From Sphaerisporangium dianthi (lineage in GTDB: Bacteria; Actinomycetota; Actinomycetes; Streptosporangiales; Streptosporangiaceae), in the NCBI RefSeq assembly GCF_042654065.1, contig NZ_JBHSFP010000003.1, positions 354,538-418,537 of the forward strand: a stretch of DNA of 64,000 nt, in the 5' to 3' direction. The number at the start of each line of letters is the position of its first letter. Position 1 is the stretch's first letter. Below, piece by piece: positions 24,581 to 34,049 of this stretch. The notes below the pieces were generated by a model. The model saw nothing but the letters and a program-made list of their open reading frames with translations. It ran no database searches and was not told where the DNA came from. A program made the translations under genes and the position numbers.

Positions 24581-25945
24581 TCACGCCCGGTGGTGCTCGG
24601 CGCGGCGCCGGAGCGCCGAGATGAGCGCCCCGGTGTCGGCGATGCCGTACCCGTAGTCGTAGTCGAAGCCCACGGCGCTGCGGTCGTCGGCGGTGCGGTG
24701 CAGGAGCGTGCGCAGCTGGCTCGGGGAGATCTGCGAAGCGGGCCAGCGGGTGCGGATCGCCGCCACCAGCCCCGCCGCCACCGGGCAGGCCGCCGAGGTG
24801 CCCGAGTCGGGCACGTCGTCGCCGAACGCCTTCGACCCGGCGAAGTGCGTGTAGGTGCAGACGTCCGGCTTGCGGTCGCTGAGCCGCCCGGGGCCCTGGG
24901 AGGAGTACCCCACCCTCTCGCCGTTGGTGTCGACCCCGCCGACCGACAGGACCTGCGGGTGGGAGTTGGCGCCGACGATCGGACGGCCGGGGAAGGCGCA
25001 CCTGCGGTCCTTGCATTCGGCGCCGCAGTTGCCCGCCGCGAACAGGATGTCGGCGCCCGCCTGCTCCAGGCTGCCGACGATGATGTTGAACGGGTGCGCC
25101 GCGTTGTCGGAGTAGTTGCCGGGCAGCCCCGGCGGCAGGTCCCACAGCGGGGAGAACGAGCCCCAGCTGTTGGTGACCACCAGGGCGCGGGAGGACGCGG
25201 GCTGGGCGTCCAGGAGCGTCCGCAGGTGGGCGAACGCCGCCACGGCGTCGGACAGCAGGCCGTCCATGACCGTGCCGCCCTGGCGCCGCGACAGCAGGAC
25301 GGGCACGTCGATCAGCGTGGCGCGCGGCGCGGCGATGAGCGTGTCGAAGGCGCACATCGTGCCGTGGTCCACCGCGAACCCGCCCGGTCGGCCGGTGACC
25401 CCCGAAGGGTTCCAGCTGCGCTCGTGGTCGATGGCGACGTCCCTGCCGAGGTGGCCGGCCACATGGGGGACGTTGACGCCGGTGTCGCAGACGGCGAGCG
25501 CCACCCCCTCGCCGTCGTACCCCTCGGACTGCAACTCGGGCACCCGCAGCAGGCGCGCGACGTCCTGCCAGGTGCCGACGGGCGGGCTGCCGCCGCAGGT
25601 GAGGCTGGTCTCGATCAGCGGGTCGGCGTAGACGGCGACCACGTCGCGGCCCCGGCCCGGCAACAGCGCCAGGCGGGCGGAGCTCTCGTCATCGGAGATC
25701 TCGCCCCTCACCAGCACGGACGCCTCCTCCGGGGCCATGGAGAACACCAGCCGCTGGTGGAGCGACAGCGGGTCGCCGCCCGCGGAGGCGGGCAGCGCGC
25801 GGGGGAAGGCGACCGGAGTGAAGGAGTGGTCCAGCGCGACCCCCGGCAGGCCGTCGGTGACGTCCGCGGTGGTGGCGACGAGGTCGGGCGCCGCCACGGC
25901 GGCGACGACGTCGGGAGAGGGACGGAGCTGGATCAGGACCCGCAT
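24581..25945 (-). CDS. S8-family serine protease (subtilase), no signal peptide
   Basis: A 454-residue subtilisin-type protease. The triad is Asp154 (AVCDTGVN), His194 (VDHGTMCAF) and Ser384 (SGTSAACPVAAGL), with the oxyanion Asn at N306 (FAAGN). The N-terminal 125 residues do not match the catalytic fold and may be a prodomain or adaptor. A Cys-rich insert sits just after the oxyanion Asn (NCGAECKDRRCAF). No signal peptide is visible, so it likely acts inside the cell or leaves by another route. ATG 25945 is chosen; the longer frame crosses AT-rich upstream DNA with no domain. Confidence 0.85.
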   Translation of the reverse strand: MRVLIQLRPSPDVVAAVAAPDLVATTADVTDGLPGVALDHSFTPVAFPRALPASAGGDPLSLHQRLVFSMAPEEASVLVRGEISDDESSARLALLPGRGRDVVAVYADPLIETSLTCGGSPPVGTWQDVARLLRVPELQSEGYDGEGVALAVCDTGVNVPHVAGHLGRDVAIDHERSWNPSGVTGRPGGFAVDHGTMCAFDTLIAAPRATLIDVPVLLSRRQGGTVMDGLLSDAVAAFAHLRTLLDAQPASSRALVVTNSWGSFSPLWDLPPGLPGNYSDNAAHPFNIIVGSLEQAGADILFAAGNCGAECKDRRCAFPGRPIVGANSHPQVLSVGGVDTNGERVGYSSQGPGRLSDRKPDVCTYTHFAGSKAFGDDVPDSGTSAACPVAAGLVAAIRTRWPASQISPSQLRTLLHRTADDRSAVGFDYDYGYGIADTGALISALRRRAEHHRA

Positions 25946-26246
25946 GAGGACACCACCCTGAGATCGCGAAGTGAACTCCCACCACGTTGCTGCATCCGCC
26001 ACGACCCCGTCTACCAGCAGAAATACCGTGTCCTCCCGCATTAACCCCCATTTCCCCTCAACCACTTTTCCAATTTCTCCTCTCCGGACCCCGTCTCTCC
26101 CTCCGTCCCCGCTCGTCGATCCGCCGTCGCGGCCGCCGGGCGACGCGGCGGTTCGTCCCGAGGTGCAGGGGTGTGCTGGAACTGATCGCGATGGGCTGGC
26201 GCGTAAGGGTTTCGCGGAAGGGCGGGGGTTGACTACGTTGAGACCC

Positions 26247-28295
26247 GTGATCGCCGAGGTGGATACCCCTTCCCGTCCCGAGTCCGGGCCCGCGGGAGAG
26301 CACTGGATTCCCGTCCGTGCCAGGCTGGTGGTGGCCAGCGCCTTCATGTTGTTCCTCGAGCTGGCGCTGATCCGCTGGACCGGGTCCAACATCGTCCATC
26401 TCAGCTACTTCACCAACTTCGTGCTGCTCGGCTCGTTCCTCGGCATCGGGCTGGGCTTCCTGCGCGTCGGGCGCACCACCCGGCAGCCGTACTACTCGCC
26501 GATCGTCCTCGCGGCGCTCGTGCTGATCGTCTTCTACTTCCCGGTCACCGTGGACCGCCAGACCGAGGGCGTGCTGTACTTCACCAGCCTGTCCACCACC
26601 GGCCCCCCGGCGTGGGCGATCCTGCCGGTGGTGTTCGCGGCGGCGGCGCTGGTGCTCATGGGGCCGGCCGAGCTGGTCGGCCGGTGCTTCCCCGAGCTGC
26701 CCAGGCTGGAGGCCTACCGCTACGACCTGATCGGCAGCCTCACCGGCATCGGCATGTTCTCGCTGCTGTCGCTGGCGAGCGCGCCGCCGGTCGCGTGGGG
26801 CCTGATCGCCGCCTGCGCGTACGGCGTCCTGCTCCAGCCGCGCTCCCTGGGCCGCTACCTCGGGTTCGTCACGTTCCCCTCCCTGGTCGTCATCGCCGCC
26901 CTCGCGGTGGAGACCTTCACCGCGGGTGCGCTGTGGTCGCCGTACTACAAGGTCACCTCCCAGCAGCACTTCCTCGGCGACGTGCCCATCCTGGACATCG
27001 CGGTCAACGGCATCCCGCACCAGCAGGCCATCCCGGCCGCCGCCCGGCTGCAGTGGGAGCGCCAGTACGCGCTGCCCTACGAGCGCGCCGTGGCGGCGGG
27101 GAACCTGGACGACGTGCTCATCGTCGGCGCCGGCAGCGGCACCGACGTTGCCATCGCGCTGTCCAAGGGGGCCAAGCGGGTGGACGCGGTCGAGATCGAC
27201 CCCAAGCTGAGGGAACTGGGCGGCAGGTACCACCCCGACCGGCCCTACGACGACCCGCGCGTCACCACCCACATCACCGACGGGCGCGCCTTCCTCGAGC
27301 GCATCGGCAAGAAGTACGACCTCATCCTGTTTGCCCTGCCCGACTCGCTCACCCTGGTGTCGGGCGCGAGCTCGCTGCGCCTGGAGAGCTACCTGTTCAC
27401 CCAGGAGGCCATGCGCGCCGCGCACGACCACCTCAAGCCGGGCGGCGCGTTCTCGATGTACAACTACTACCGCGAGCAGTGGCTGGTCGACCGGCTCGCC
27501 TCCACGGCCCAGGCGGCCTTCGGCCACAAGCCGTGCGTCGACGAGGTCGGCTCGGGGCAGCAGGCGGTGATCACCGCGGGCGTCACCGCGGACGCCCAGC
27601 GCTGCGCCGCCGAGTGGGCCGGCGCCAAGGCCGACACCCCGCCCCCGGCCGTGGACGACCGCCCGTTCCTCTACCTGCACGGGCGCGACATCCCGTCCAT
27701 CTACCTCATCGCGCTCGGCCTGATCCTGCTGGTGAGCATCGTCGCGGTGCGCGCGGTCGCCGGCCCGTTCCGCAGGATGCGCCCCTACGCCGACCTGTTC
27801 CTGCTCGGGGTGTCGTTCCTGCTGCTGGAGACCAAGAACGTCACGGGTTTCGCGCTGCTGTTCGGCACCACCTGGGTGGTCAACGCCATCGTGTTCGCCG
27901 GGGTGCTCGTGGCGGTGCTGGCCGCGGTCGAGGTGACGCGGCGCTTCCGCATGCCTCCACTGCCGGTCATGTACGCGATCCTGCTCGGCGGCCTCGTGCT
28001 GGCCGCCCTGGTGCCGAACTCCTGGCTGCTCGGCCTGCCGGTGCCGCTGCGCGTGGTGTGCGCGGTGGTGGTCGCGTTCCTGCCGATCTTCGCGGCCAAC
28101 GTCGTGTTCGCCAAGCGGTTCGCCGAAACCGCGGACGCGACCGTGGCCTTCGGCGCCAACCTGCTCGGGGCCATCCTCGGCGGCTGCCTCGAGTACCTCT
28201 CTCTCGTGATCGGGTACGAGGGCCTGCTGGTCGTCGCCGGCCTGCTCTACCTGGGCGCCTTCGCCCTGCTGCCTCGGACGGCACGGGCTCTTTGA
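26247..28295 (+). CDS. Membrane protein with spermidine-synthase-like domain
   Basis: About 682 residues in three parts. The first part has about seven N-terminal helices (VVASAFMLFLELALIRWTG onward). The middle is a soluble Rossmann domain of the spermidine synthase type, with a SAM-like site LIVGAGSGTDVAIALS, then VDAVEIDPKL and YDLILFALPDSLTL. The last part has about six C-terminal helices. The usual decarboxylated-SAM gatekeeper Asp pair is not obvious, so real aminopropyl transfer is doubtful; membrane-fused relatives have unknown substrates. GTG 26247 is used. TTG 26229, after AAGGGCGGGGG, is a fair alternative. Confidence 0.8.
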   Translation: MIAEVDTPSRPESGPAGEHWIPVRARLVVASAFMLFLELALIRWTGSNIVHLSYFTNFVLLGSFLGIGLGFLRVGRTTRQPYYSPIVLAALVLIVFYFPVTVDRQTEGVLYFTSLSTTGPPAWAILPVVFAAAALVLMGPAELVGRCFPELPRLEAYRYDLIGSLTGIGMFSLLSLASAPPVAWGLIAACAYGVLLQPRSLGRYLGFVTFPSLVVIAALAVETFTAGALWSPYYKVTSQQHFLGDVPILDIAVNGIPHQQAIPAAARLQWERQYALPYERAVAAGNLDDVLIVGAGSGTDVAIALSKGAKRVDAVEIDPKLRELGGRYHPDRPYDDPRVTTHITDGRAFLERIGKKYDLILFALPDSLTLVSGASSLRLESYLFTQEAMRAAHDHLKPGGAFSMYNYYREQWLVDRLASTAQAAFGHKPCVDEVGSGQQAVITAGVTADAQRCAAEWAGAKADTPPPAVDDRPFLYLHGRDIPSIYLIALGLILLVSIVAVRAVAGPFRRMRPYADLFLLGVSFLLLETKNVTGFALLFGTTWVVNAIVFAGVLVAVLAAVEVTRRFRMPPLPVMYAILLGGLVLAALVPNSWLLGLPVPLRVVCAVVVAFLPIFAANVVFAKRFAETADATVAFGANLLGAILGGCLEYLSLVIGYEGLLVVAGLLYLGAFALLPRTARAL

Positions 28296-28623
28296 CGTTC
28301 TCCCCGGCCTGAGGCGAAGGCCGGATCTGCCGCGCCGGGATCGCGCGGTGCGGGGTTGACGCCTCGCGGGCCGGGCGGTCCCGAGGGTCCTCTCTGGACC
28401 GGTGCCCGTGCCCGCCGATCATCTCTTTACCGGCGGTGGCCGGCGCGGGGTCAGGGCGGCGCGGGCCGCGCCGTCGCGGCCCGGTTCCGGGAGGTTCGCC
28501 CGGAGGCCGCTCGCGGGTTCCCGGGGAGGGCTCAGAGCCGCCTGGGAGGTGCGGAGTCCCCAGGAGCCGGGTGGGAGAGCCCCCGGGGACGTCGCGTGAT
28601 GTGAGGTGCGCGCTGCAGCGCGG
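28296..28623. other. Convergent intergenic region
   Basis: About 330 bp between two convergent stops. Apart from the hairpin at 28304-28324 I see only GC-rich sequence with low-complexity frames and no credible gene. Confidence 0.5.
28304..28324. terminator. Hairpin terminator candidate
   Basis: Stem CCGGCCT (28304-28310) with AGGCCGG (28318-28324) and a 7-base loop, nine bases after the stop of the spermidine-synthase-like gene and in the gap to the convergent LCP gene. Confidence 0.55.
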
Positions 28624-30897
28624 TCAGAAGCCGCAGGCTTCCTGGAGGGTCTTGGCGGCGGCCCTGCTCTGCCGGTTGGGGGTCGGGGTTCTGACGGGGG
28701 TGGACGCCGTCGCGGAACGCGAGGGCGCGGGCGTCGCCGAGGATCCTCCGCCGCTCGGCGACGACGCCGGAGAGCCCGGAGAGCTCGCGGAGCTCGCGGA
28801 GCTCGCGTCGAGGCTTCCCGACGGGGTCGCGCCGGCGGCCAGGCTGCCGGCGCCGGAGGAGCGCTCGGACTCCCTGATCGCCTGGAGGGCGAGCCTGCGG
28901 ATCTTCACCCAGTCGGCCGCGCCGGGCCAGACGGTGGGCGGCACGAACTGCAGGCTGGTGGTCTTGGCGTCCTTGACCTTCAGTGCGAGCGGCACCAGGT
29001 GCTCCAGCAGGTCGCGCGGGATGTCGGTGCGGAACAGGTGCCGCGTCGCCGTGGCGATCTTGCCGAAGTTGGCGAGCACCACGCTGGGCGTCGCCTGGTT
29101 CAGCAGGGCGCCCATCACGCACCGCTGCCGCGACATGCGGGAGAAGTCGTCGCTGTCGACGCGCGAGCGGCCGTACCAGAGCACGTGCTCGCCGTCCAGC
29201 CGCTGGTAACCGGCCTTGATGGTGCCCGCGGTGCCGAAGTGGCCGCCCCACCTGATGTCCCGCTCGACGCGGATCTTGAGGCCGCCGATCGCGTCGATGA
29301 GCGCGGCGAAGCCGTACATGTCGACGATCGCGTAGTAGTCGACCCTGAGCCCGAGGGTGTAGCCGATGGCGCTCTTGAGCTCGCGCGGTCCCCTGCCCTT
29401 GCCGAGGTGGTCCTCGGCGTACTGCCAGACCTCGTTGAGCAGGCCCTGGCCGGAGTCGCCGGTGAACCCGTTCGGGAACCTCGCGGCGAGCGGATCGCCC
29501 TTGGGGAAGCGCACGAACTGCAGGTTGCGCGGCAGGCTGAACATGACCGAGTTGCCGGTCCTGACGTCGACGCTGGCGACGGTCATGCTGTCGGTGCGCA
29601 CTCCCGCCCGGTTGCCCGCGGCGTCACCGCCGACGAGCAGGAAGTTGACCCGGTGCCGGCCGTTCCACGGGTCTTCCTGCTTGACGGGCGCCACGCTCGT
29701 GCCCGGCTCGGGCTGGAAGATCTCGTTGGTCGTCGTCCGCACCGTCATCATGCTGGTCGCGGTCAGCGCGAAGGGCGCCATCACGCTCACGCAGAGCACG
29801 CCGACCACGACGCCGGAGATCACCTGACCCGCCTGCGGGAGCCGGTCGGGGCCGAGGGCGATGTAGGAGGTGATGACGAGCGAGAACCACGCCAGCGCGC
29901 CGATCGTCGCGGCTATGACGATCGAGACCCACGTGCTGTCCTTGACGGCGAGGCCGAGGTTGGCGCCGATGACCACCCCGAAGATCACGCCGGCCAGCAG
30001 GACGGCGCCGAAGACGCCGAGCAGGATGAAGCCGGCGCGCCGCTGCCCCGCCCGCAGGTGCGCCGCGCCGGGGACGATCGTGGACAGGAGCGTCCACCCG
30101 ATGATCGAGCCGGTCGTGGGGACCTTGGCGAAGCGGGGGGCGTCGGCCCTCCGCTTCCTGCCGGGCCTTGCGGAACCGCCCGGGGAGGCCGGGGTCCCGG
30201 ACGCGTCCATGGCGGTCGCGCGTGCGGGGGAGTCCACGGCCGGGTGGCCGGCCGGGCCGCCGTGGGAGGCGGAGTCCGGCGTGGGGTGGCCGGCCCGGCC
30301 GCCGTGTGCGGGGGAGTCCGGGGTGGGGTGGCCGGCCGGGCCTCCATGGGCGGCGGAGTCCACGGCCGGGTGGCCGGCCGGGCCGCCGTGGGAGGCGGAG
30401 TCCATGGGGGGGCGGCGGTCCGCCGGGCCGCCTTCCCGGCCGGGCCTCGCGCCGCCCTCGGTGGGGACGCGGCCGCGCGGGTCCTCGCCGGGCGCGGCTC
30501 CGCGGGCGCGGTCGCCGGGTGCGGGCCTTCTGCGCCCGTCCTGAGGAGCACGCCTGCGCGGGCCGTCTCCGGCCGCGGGCCTCGCGCGGCCGTCTCCGGC
30601 CGCGGGCCTCGCGCGGCCGTCCGCGGGAACGGGTCTCGTCCGGCCCTCGCGGGAACCCGCCCGGCCTGCTCCGGAACCCGCCCGGCCCTCTGGGGAGGCG
30701 GGTCGGGCAGGGTCGTCCCCGGACGCGGGGGGGCGCGCGCGGCCGTCGCCAGGGGCGGGCGCTGCGCGGCCGTCTCCGGCGGCGGGCGCCGCGCGGTCCG
30801 CTTCAGGAGCGGGCTTCGCGGAGCCGTTCTCCGGCGCGGGTTGGCCAGGGCCTTCCCCGCCCGCCTCTCCCGCGGGACGGCCAAGAGGCGTGGTCAC
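28624..30897 (-). CDS. LCP-family cell-wall glycopolymer ligase with long disordered N-terminus
   Basis: A 757-residue LytR-CpsA-Psr protein that would attach anionic polymers or arabinogalactan-like chains to peptidoglycan. The first 255 residues are low-complexity and cytosolic, with four 14-residue repeats (HGGPAGHP core). About four helices follow, then the extracellular LCP domain: NFLLVGGDAAGNRAGVRTDS, SLPRNLQFV, GLRVDYYAIVDMYGFAALID and GEHVLWYGRSR plus DDFSRMSRQRCV, with the Asp and Arg residues of the polyprenyl-phosphate site. The C-terminus is a Ser/Pro-rich tail. GTG 30897 follows GGGAG by five bases. The extra helices before the LCP domain are unusual, since most members have one. 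Confidence 0.88.
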   Translation of the reverse strand: MTTPLGRPAGEAGGEGPGQPAPENGSAKPAPEADRAAPAAGDGRAAPAPGDGRARPPASGDDPARPASPEGRAGSGAGRAGSREGRTRPVPADGRARPAAGDGRARPAAGDGPRRRAPQDGRRRPAPGDRARGAAPGEDPRGRVPTEGGARPGREGGPADRRPPMDSASHGGPAGHPAVDSAAHGGPAGHPTPDSPAHGGRAGHPTPDSASHGGPAGHPAVDSPARATAMDASGTPASPGGSARPGRKRRADAPRFAKVPTTGSIIGWTLLSTIVPGAAHLRAGQRRAGFILLGVFGAVLLAGVIFGVVIGANLGLAVKDSTWVSIVIAATIGALAWFSLVITSYIALGPDRLPQAGQVISGVVVGVLCVSVMAPFALTATSMMTVRTTTNEIFQPEPGTSVAPVKQEDPWNGRHRVNFLLVGGDAAGNRAGVRTDSMTVASVDVRTGNSVMFSLPRNLQFVRFPKGDPLAARFPNGFTGDSGQGLLNEVWQYAEDHLGKGRGPRELKSAIGYTLGLRVDYYAIVDMYGFAALIDAIGGLKIRVERDIRWGGHFGTAGTIKAGYQRLDGEHVLWYGRSRVDSDDFSRMSRQRCVMGALLNQATPSVVLANFGKIATATRHLFRTDIPRDLLEHLVPLALKVKDAKTTSLQFVPPTVWPGAADWVKIRRLALQAIRESERSSGAGSLAAGATPSGSLDASSASSASSPGSPASSPSGGGSSATPAPSRSATASTPVRTPTPNRQSRAAAKTLQEACGF
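30230..30403. repeat. 42-bp in-frame tandem repeat
   Basis: Four copies of a 42-bp unit beginning GAGTCC at 30230, 30272, 30314 and 30356, with a partial fifth at 30398. On the minus strand each encodes 14 residues such as DSASHGGPAGHPAV within the LCP protein's disordered N-terminus. Confidence 0.85.
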
Positions 30898-31204
30898 ACG
30901 TGCTCCCTCATGACGGGTCGGAATCCAGCCGCCAACCAGGAGAAACCCATCGCTGGCCCCCCACCGGTTCACGGATTTCCAGGATTCTAACCCCCATACC
31001 TGGACATCACTGACGCAAAGCCAATATTGAGGAATCGGTCGGTAACAAGCGTCTGAAGCCACGGCCACCGTCTGACAGCCGTGGTCAAGACGCCGGTCGC
31101 CTTGTCAAGCCACCGGCGGGCGGTTCGCGCACCGTTCGCCACGTCCGCCGTGTGCGCCTCCCCGCGCCCGCGACGGGGCCGCGCGCGCCGGGAGGCGGCG
31201 GATC
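30898..31204. other. Region upstream of the LCP gene
   Basis: About 305 bp. It holds an AT-richer stretch (about 30,970-31,050) that likely contains the LCP promoter on the minus strand, and a hairpin CCACGGC (31059-31065) with GCCGTGG (31078-31084) that could end the metallopeptidase transcript. Confidence 0.5.
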
Positions 31205-32881
31205 TCACGAGGTCGAGGACGCCGGGGCCAGCCAGGTGTTGCACTGGAAGGCCTTCGTCCGCTCGTACCCCTGCCGGAACCACCGTCCGCTGTTCGGCGG
31301 GCTGCCGTGGTCGCGCGGATATCCCGGCCAGTCGCCGACGTTGGAGAAGAAGTAGAACAGGTTGCCGCGCCGGGCCGCCGGGATCGGATAGCTGGCCGCC
31401 ACCGACCGCATCCACATGCCGCTGAAGCAGTTCGCCTGCAACTCGTACCGCCGGCTCAGCGCCAGCCTGCCGCTCTGCGACCGCGACGACAGCGTCTTGC
31501 TCCACCAGGAGTTGGCCAGCCCGGAGAGTTGCTGCACGTGGTGGCCGTACTCGTGGGCCATCATCCCGATGATCGCGCCGTGCCAGCTCGACAGGGAACC
31601 GTACCCCCGCTGGTTGCCCCTTCCCCGCGACATCGCCGACGTCGAGGCGTAGATGGTCGTGTTGCGCGGGCAGTAATAGGGGACGATGCTGCCCCGCTGC
31701 GGGAAGTCGCCGCACGCCCCCCGGCCGCCGCGCGCCGTGACCGCGTAGCGCGGCGGCGCGAAGCCGATGCCGACGCGCCGCAGCGCGGCGGACCACGTGC
31801 GGTTCATGCACTGTCCCGTCTTCAGGATCAGCGACCTCAGCTGGGCGTCGTTGAAGACGTTGGTCGGCGCGGCGCGGCAGGCGGTCCGCGGCAGGCTGCC
31901 CGCGCGGTAGACCGAGTTCCCGGTCAGGCTGGTGTTCAGCCGGGGCCGCGTGGTCGTGGTGCTGGTGTCGGTGGACCTCGAGGTGTCGGTGGACGTCGAG
32001 GTGTCGCTGGACGACCTGGTCGGCCGGGGGACGGAGGTGGAGGTCGGGAACGGCTCGGGCGTGTAGACGGGCGACGAGAACGTCGGGATCGCCACAGGGG
32101 ATGGCGGGTCGGGGTGCCTGGCGTTCTTCAGCGCCGCCGAGCCGATCGCCAGCAGCACGAACACGGCGGCGATCACCCCGAGGAGGCCGCCGATGACGGC
32201 CGCGCCGCTGGACTTGCGCTTGGGCGGCCGCCGGTTCGGACCGTACGGCCCGTACGGGCCCTGCGGCGGGCCGGGCGGCGGCGCCCACCCGGGCGAGGGC
32301 GACGGATACGGTCCCTGACCGCCGGGGTACGGCGCCTGGCCACCCGGATACGGTCCCTGACCGCCGGGGTGCGGCCGGCCGCCCGGGTAGGGCCGGCCGT
32401 CGCTGTACGGAGGCCGGCCGGCCGGCTGCGGCTGCCCGCCCGGCGGGTACGGCGCCTGCCCGCCCGGCGGGGGCGGGCCTCCACCGGGGTATGGCCCTGT
32501 TCCCGGGTGCGGCGGTCCCTGGGGAGGCGGCGCGGCCGGGCCCTGCGGCGGGTACGGCTGCCGGTACGGCTGCTGCGGGCCACGCGGCGGTGGCGGCTGC
32601 GCCGGGCCCGGCGCGCGATGGGAGCCGGGCGCGGGAGGAGCCCCCTGCGGCGGATGGCCCTGCGGCGGGCGTGCGTGGGGGTGGTCCTGCGGACGGCCCT
32701 GGGGCGGGTAGCCGGGAGGCGGCCGGTGGGGGTCGCGCGGCGGCTGGGCGCCCGGCGGAGGGGGCGGCGGCGCGGTGGGGGAGCCGCCGGAAGGCACTCC
32801 CCACGCGGGGTCCGGCGGAGGGGGATAGGGGTGGCGTCCGCCGGAAGACGATTCATTTGGATGCTGACCGTTACCCGCCAT
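31205..32881 (-). CDS. Membrane-anchored neutral zinc metallopeptidase (YpfJ-like)
   Basis: A 558-residue protein. The first 215 residues are a Pro/Gly/Tyr-rich cytosolic region with repeats of the GGQGPYPGG type. One helix follows (about 224-245, AAVIGGLLGVIAAVFVLLA), then a Thr/Ser linker, then an extracellular putative neutral zinc metallopeptidase domain. The active site is H443-E444-Y-G-H447 (HEYGHH). A downstream ELQANCFSGMW gives the third zinc ligand Glu, as in the YpfJ family. The C-terminus keeps GYERTKAFQCNTW. Target unknown; surface protein processing is likely. It diverges from the LysR gene. Confidence 0.88.
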   Translation of the reverse strand: MAGNGQHPNESSSGGRHPYPPPPDPAWGVPSGGSPTAPPPPPPGAQPPRDPHRPPPGYPPQGRPQDHPHARPPQGHPPQGAPPAPGSHRAPGPAQPPPPRGPQQPYRQPYPPQGPAAPPPQGPPHPGTGPYPGGGPPPPGGQAPYPPGGQPQPAGRPPYSDGRPYPGGRPHPGGQGPYPGGQAPYPGGQGPYPSPSPGWAPPPGPPQGPYGPYGPNRRPPKRKSSGAAVIGGLLGVIAAVFVLLAIGSAALKNARHPDPPSPVAIPTFSSPVYTPEPFPTSTSVPRPTRSSSDTSTSTDTSRSTDTSTTTTRPRLNTSLTGNSVYRAGSLPRTACRAAPTNVFNDAQLRSLILKTGQCMNRTWSAALRRVGIGFAPPRYAVTARGGRGACGDFPQRGSIVPYYCPRNTTIYASTSAMSRGRGNQRGYGSLSSWHGAIIGMMAHEYGHHVQQLSGLANSWWSKTLSSRSQSGRLALSRRYELQANCFSGMWMRSVAASYPIPAARRGNLFYFFSNVGDWPGYPRDHGSPPNSGRWFRQGYERTKAFQCNTWLAPASSTS

Positions 32882-33020
32882 TTCCGCCTGCCCCCTTCAC
32901 GGCCCCACCAGACCGAGCGTTCTCCCCTGTCACAAGATCCACATTCTGGACCATTTTGGGCAGAACTGTACTCAATTCCCAGTAGTCACGGATGTCGCGG
33001 TATCTGGTTACATTCTGAAA

Positions 33021-33033
33021 TCATCCAAGGTGA
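33021..33033. promoter_or_regulatory. LysR-type operator candidate
   Basis: TCATCCAAGGTGA has the T-N11-A form with dyad symmetry (ATCA-N7-TGAT, 33020-33034). It lies 52 bp upstream of the LysR gene in the 203-bp divergent gap, where LysR regulators normally bind to control themselves and the facing gene. Confidence 0.4.
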
Positions 33034-33084
33034 TCTCTGCGATAGTCCGGAATCGCCGGACCCCTCTGCCCTAGCTTCAATGCC

Positions 33085-33963
33085 ATGAATCTGCAGCAGC
33101 TGCGTTATGTGGTCGCCACTGCGGAGCACCGCACCATGACCGACGCGGCACGATCGCTTTACATCGCGCAGCCCGCGCTTTCCCGCGCGATTCGCGACCT
33201 GGAACGCGAGCTCGGCATGACGCTTTTCGCGCGTTCGGGCCGGGGGGTGGTCGTGACGGCGCAGGGACGCCGCGTCGTCAAACTCGCCAAGGAAGCGCTG
33301 GACGCCGTACACGAAATCGAGGCGCTGGCCACGCACACCCATTCGGGCACGAGCGAGCTGCGCGTCGCCTCGCCGCCGAGCCTCGAGCCGGCGCTGGCCG
33401 GACGGCTGCTCCCCGCCTACGTCTCCGAGCATCCGGGGGTGCGGGTGCAGATCGTCCGGTGCGACGGCCGCGACGGCGTGGTCAACGCGGTCAGAGAGCA
33501 GCGCGCCGACCTCGGGCTGACCGACCTGCCCGTGCCGGCCGACCTGGTGAGCCACCCGCTCGAACGGCAGGAGATCGTGCTCATCTCCCCGCCGGGCCTC
33601 GACCTTCCCGGCTCGGTCGCGATGAGCCGCCTCAACGGCATGCGCATCGTCCTGCCGCCGCAGGGCAGCGCGCGGCGCCGCGAGTTCGAGCAGCTGTTCG
33701 CCACCCACGGCGTCCGGCCGGTCGTGGTCGCCGAGACCGACGAGCGCGGCGGCTGGCCGGTCACCGTCCGCACCGCCTCGGCGTCCCTGCTCGGCTACCG
33801 CACGATGGCCGACCAGGCCTTGCGGGCAGGGCTGGTGGTCCGCTCCCTCGACCCGCCGCTGCGCCGGATCATCGCCCTGGTGCACGTCCGCAAACGCATC
33901 CCCACGATGGCGCAGGACTTCCTCGTCGTCGCGGAGAGCGGCTCGGCGGGCTCGCCCGTCTGA
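33085..33963 (+). CDS. LysR-family transcriptional regulator
   Basis: A 292-residue LTTR. The helix-turn-helix is in residues 1-60 (MNLQQLRYVVATAEHRTMTD, then AARSLYIAQPALSRAIRDLE). A PBP2-like effector domain follows from about 90. It faces the metallopeptidase gene across a gap with a LysR-box candidate, but targets are not certain. Effector unknown. FolP2 follows 87 bp downstream on the same strand. Confidence 0.9.
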   Translation: MNLQQLRYVVATAEHRTMTDAARSLYIAQPALSRAIRDLERELGMTLFARSGRGVVVTAQGRRVVKLAKEALDAVHEIEALATHTHSGTSELRVASPPSLEPALAGRLLPAYVSEHPGVRVQIVRCDGRDGVVNAVREQRADLGLTDLPVPADLVSHPLERQEIVLISPPGLDLPGSVAMSRLNGMRIVLPPQGSARRREFEQLFATHGVRPVVVAETDERGGWPVTVRTASASLLGYRTMADQALRAGLVVRSLDPPLRRIIALVHVRKRIPTMAQDFLVVAESGSAGSPV

Positions 33964-34049
33964 GCCGTTTTGGAGCGTTCCCGAGCGAGCGGGACCGCCC
34001 CGCGGCGGCGCGGGCGCACCCCGCGCCGTGCTGGCGTACGCTTGCGGCG

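Noticed and set aside
25971..26246. N-terminal extension of the spermidine-synthase-like gene
   Set aside because: Pro/Ser-rich translation of AT-richer intergenic DNA with no ribosome site; the membrane domain begins just after 26247.
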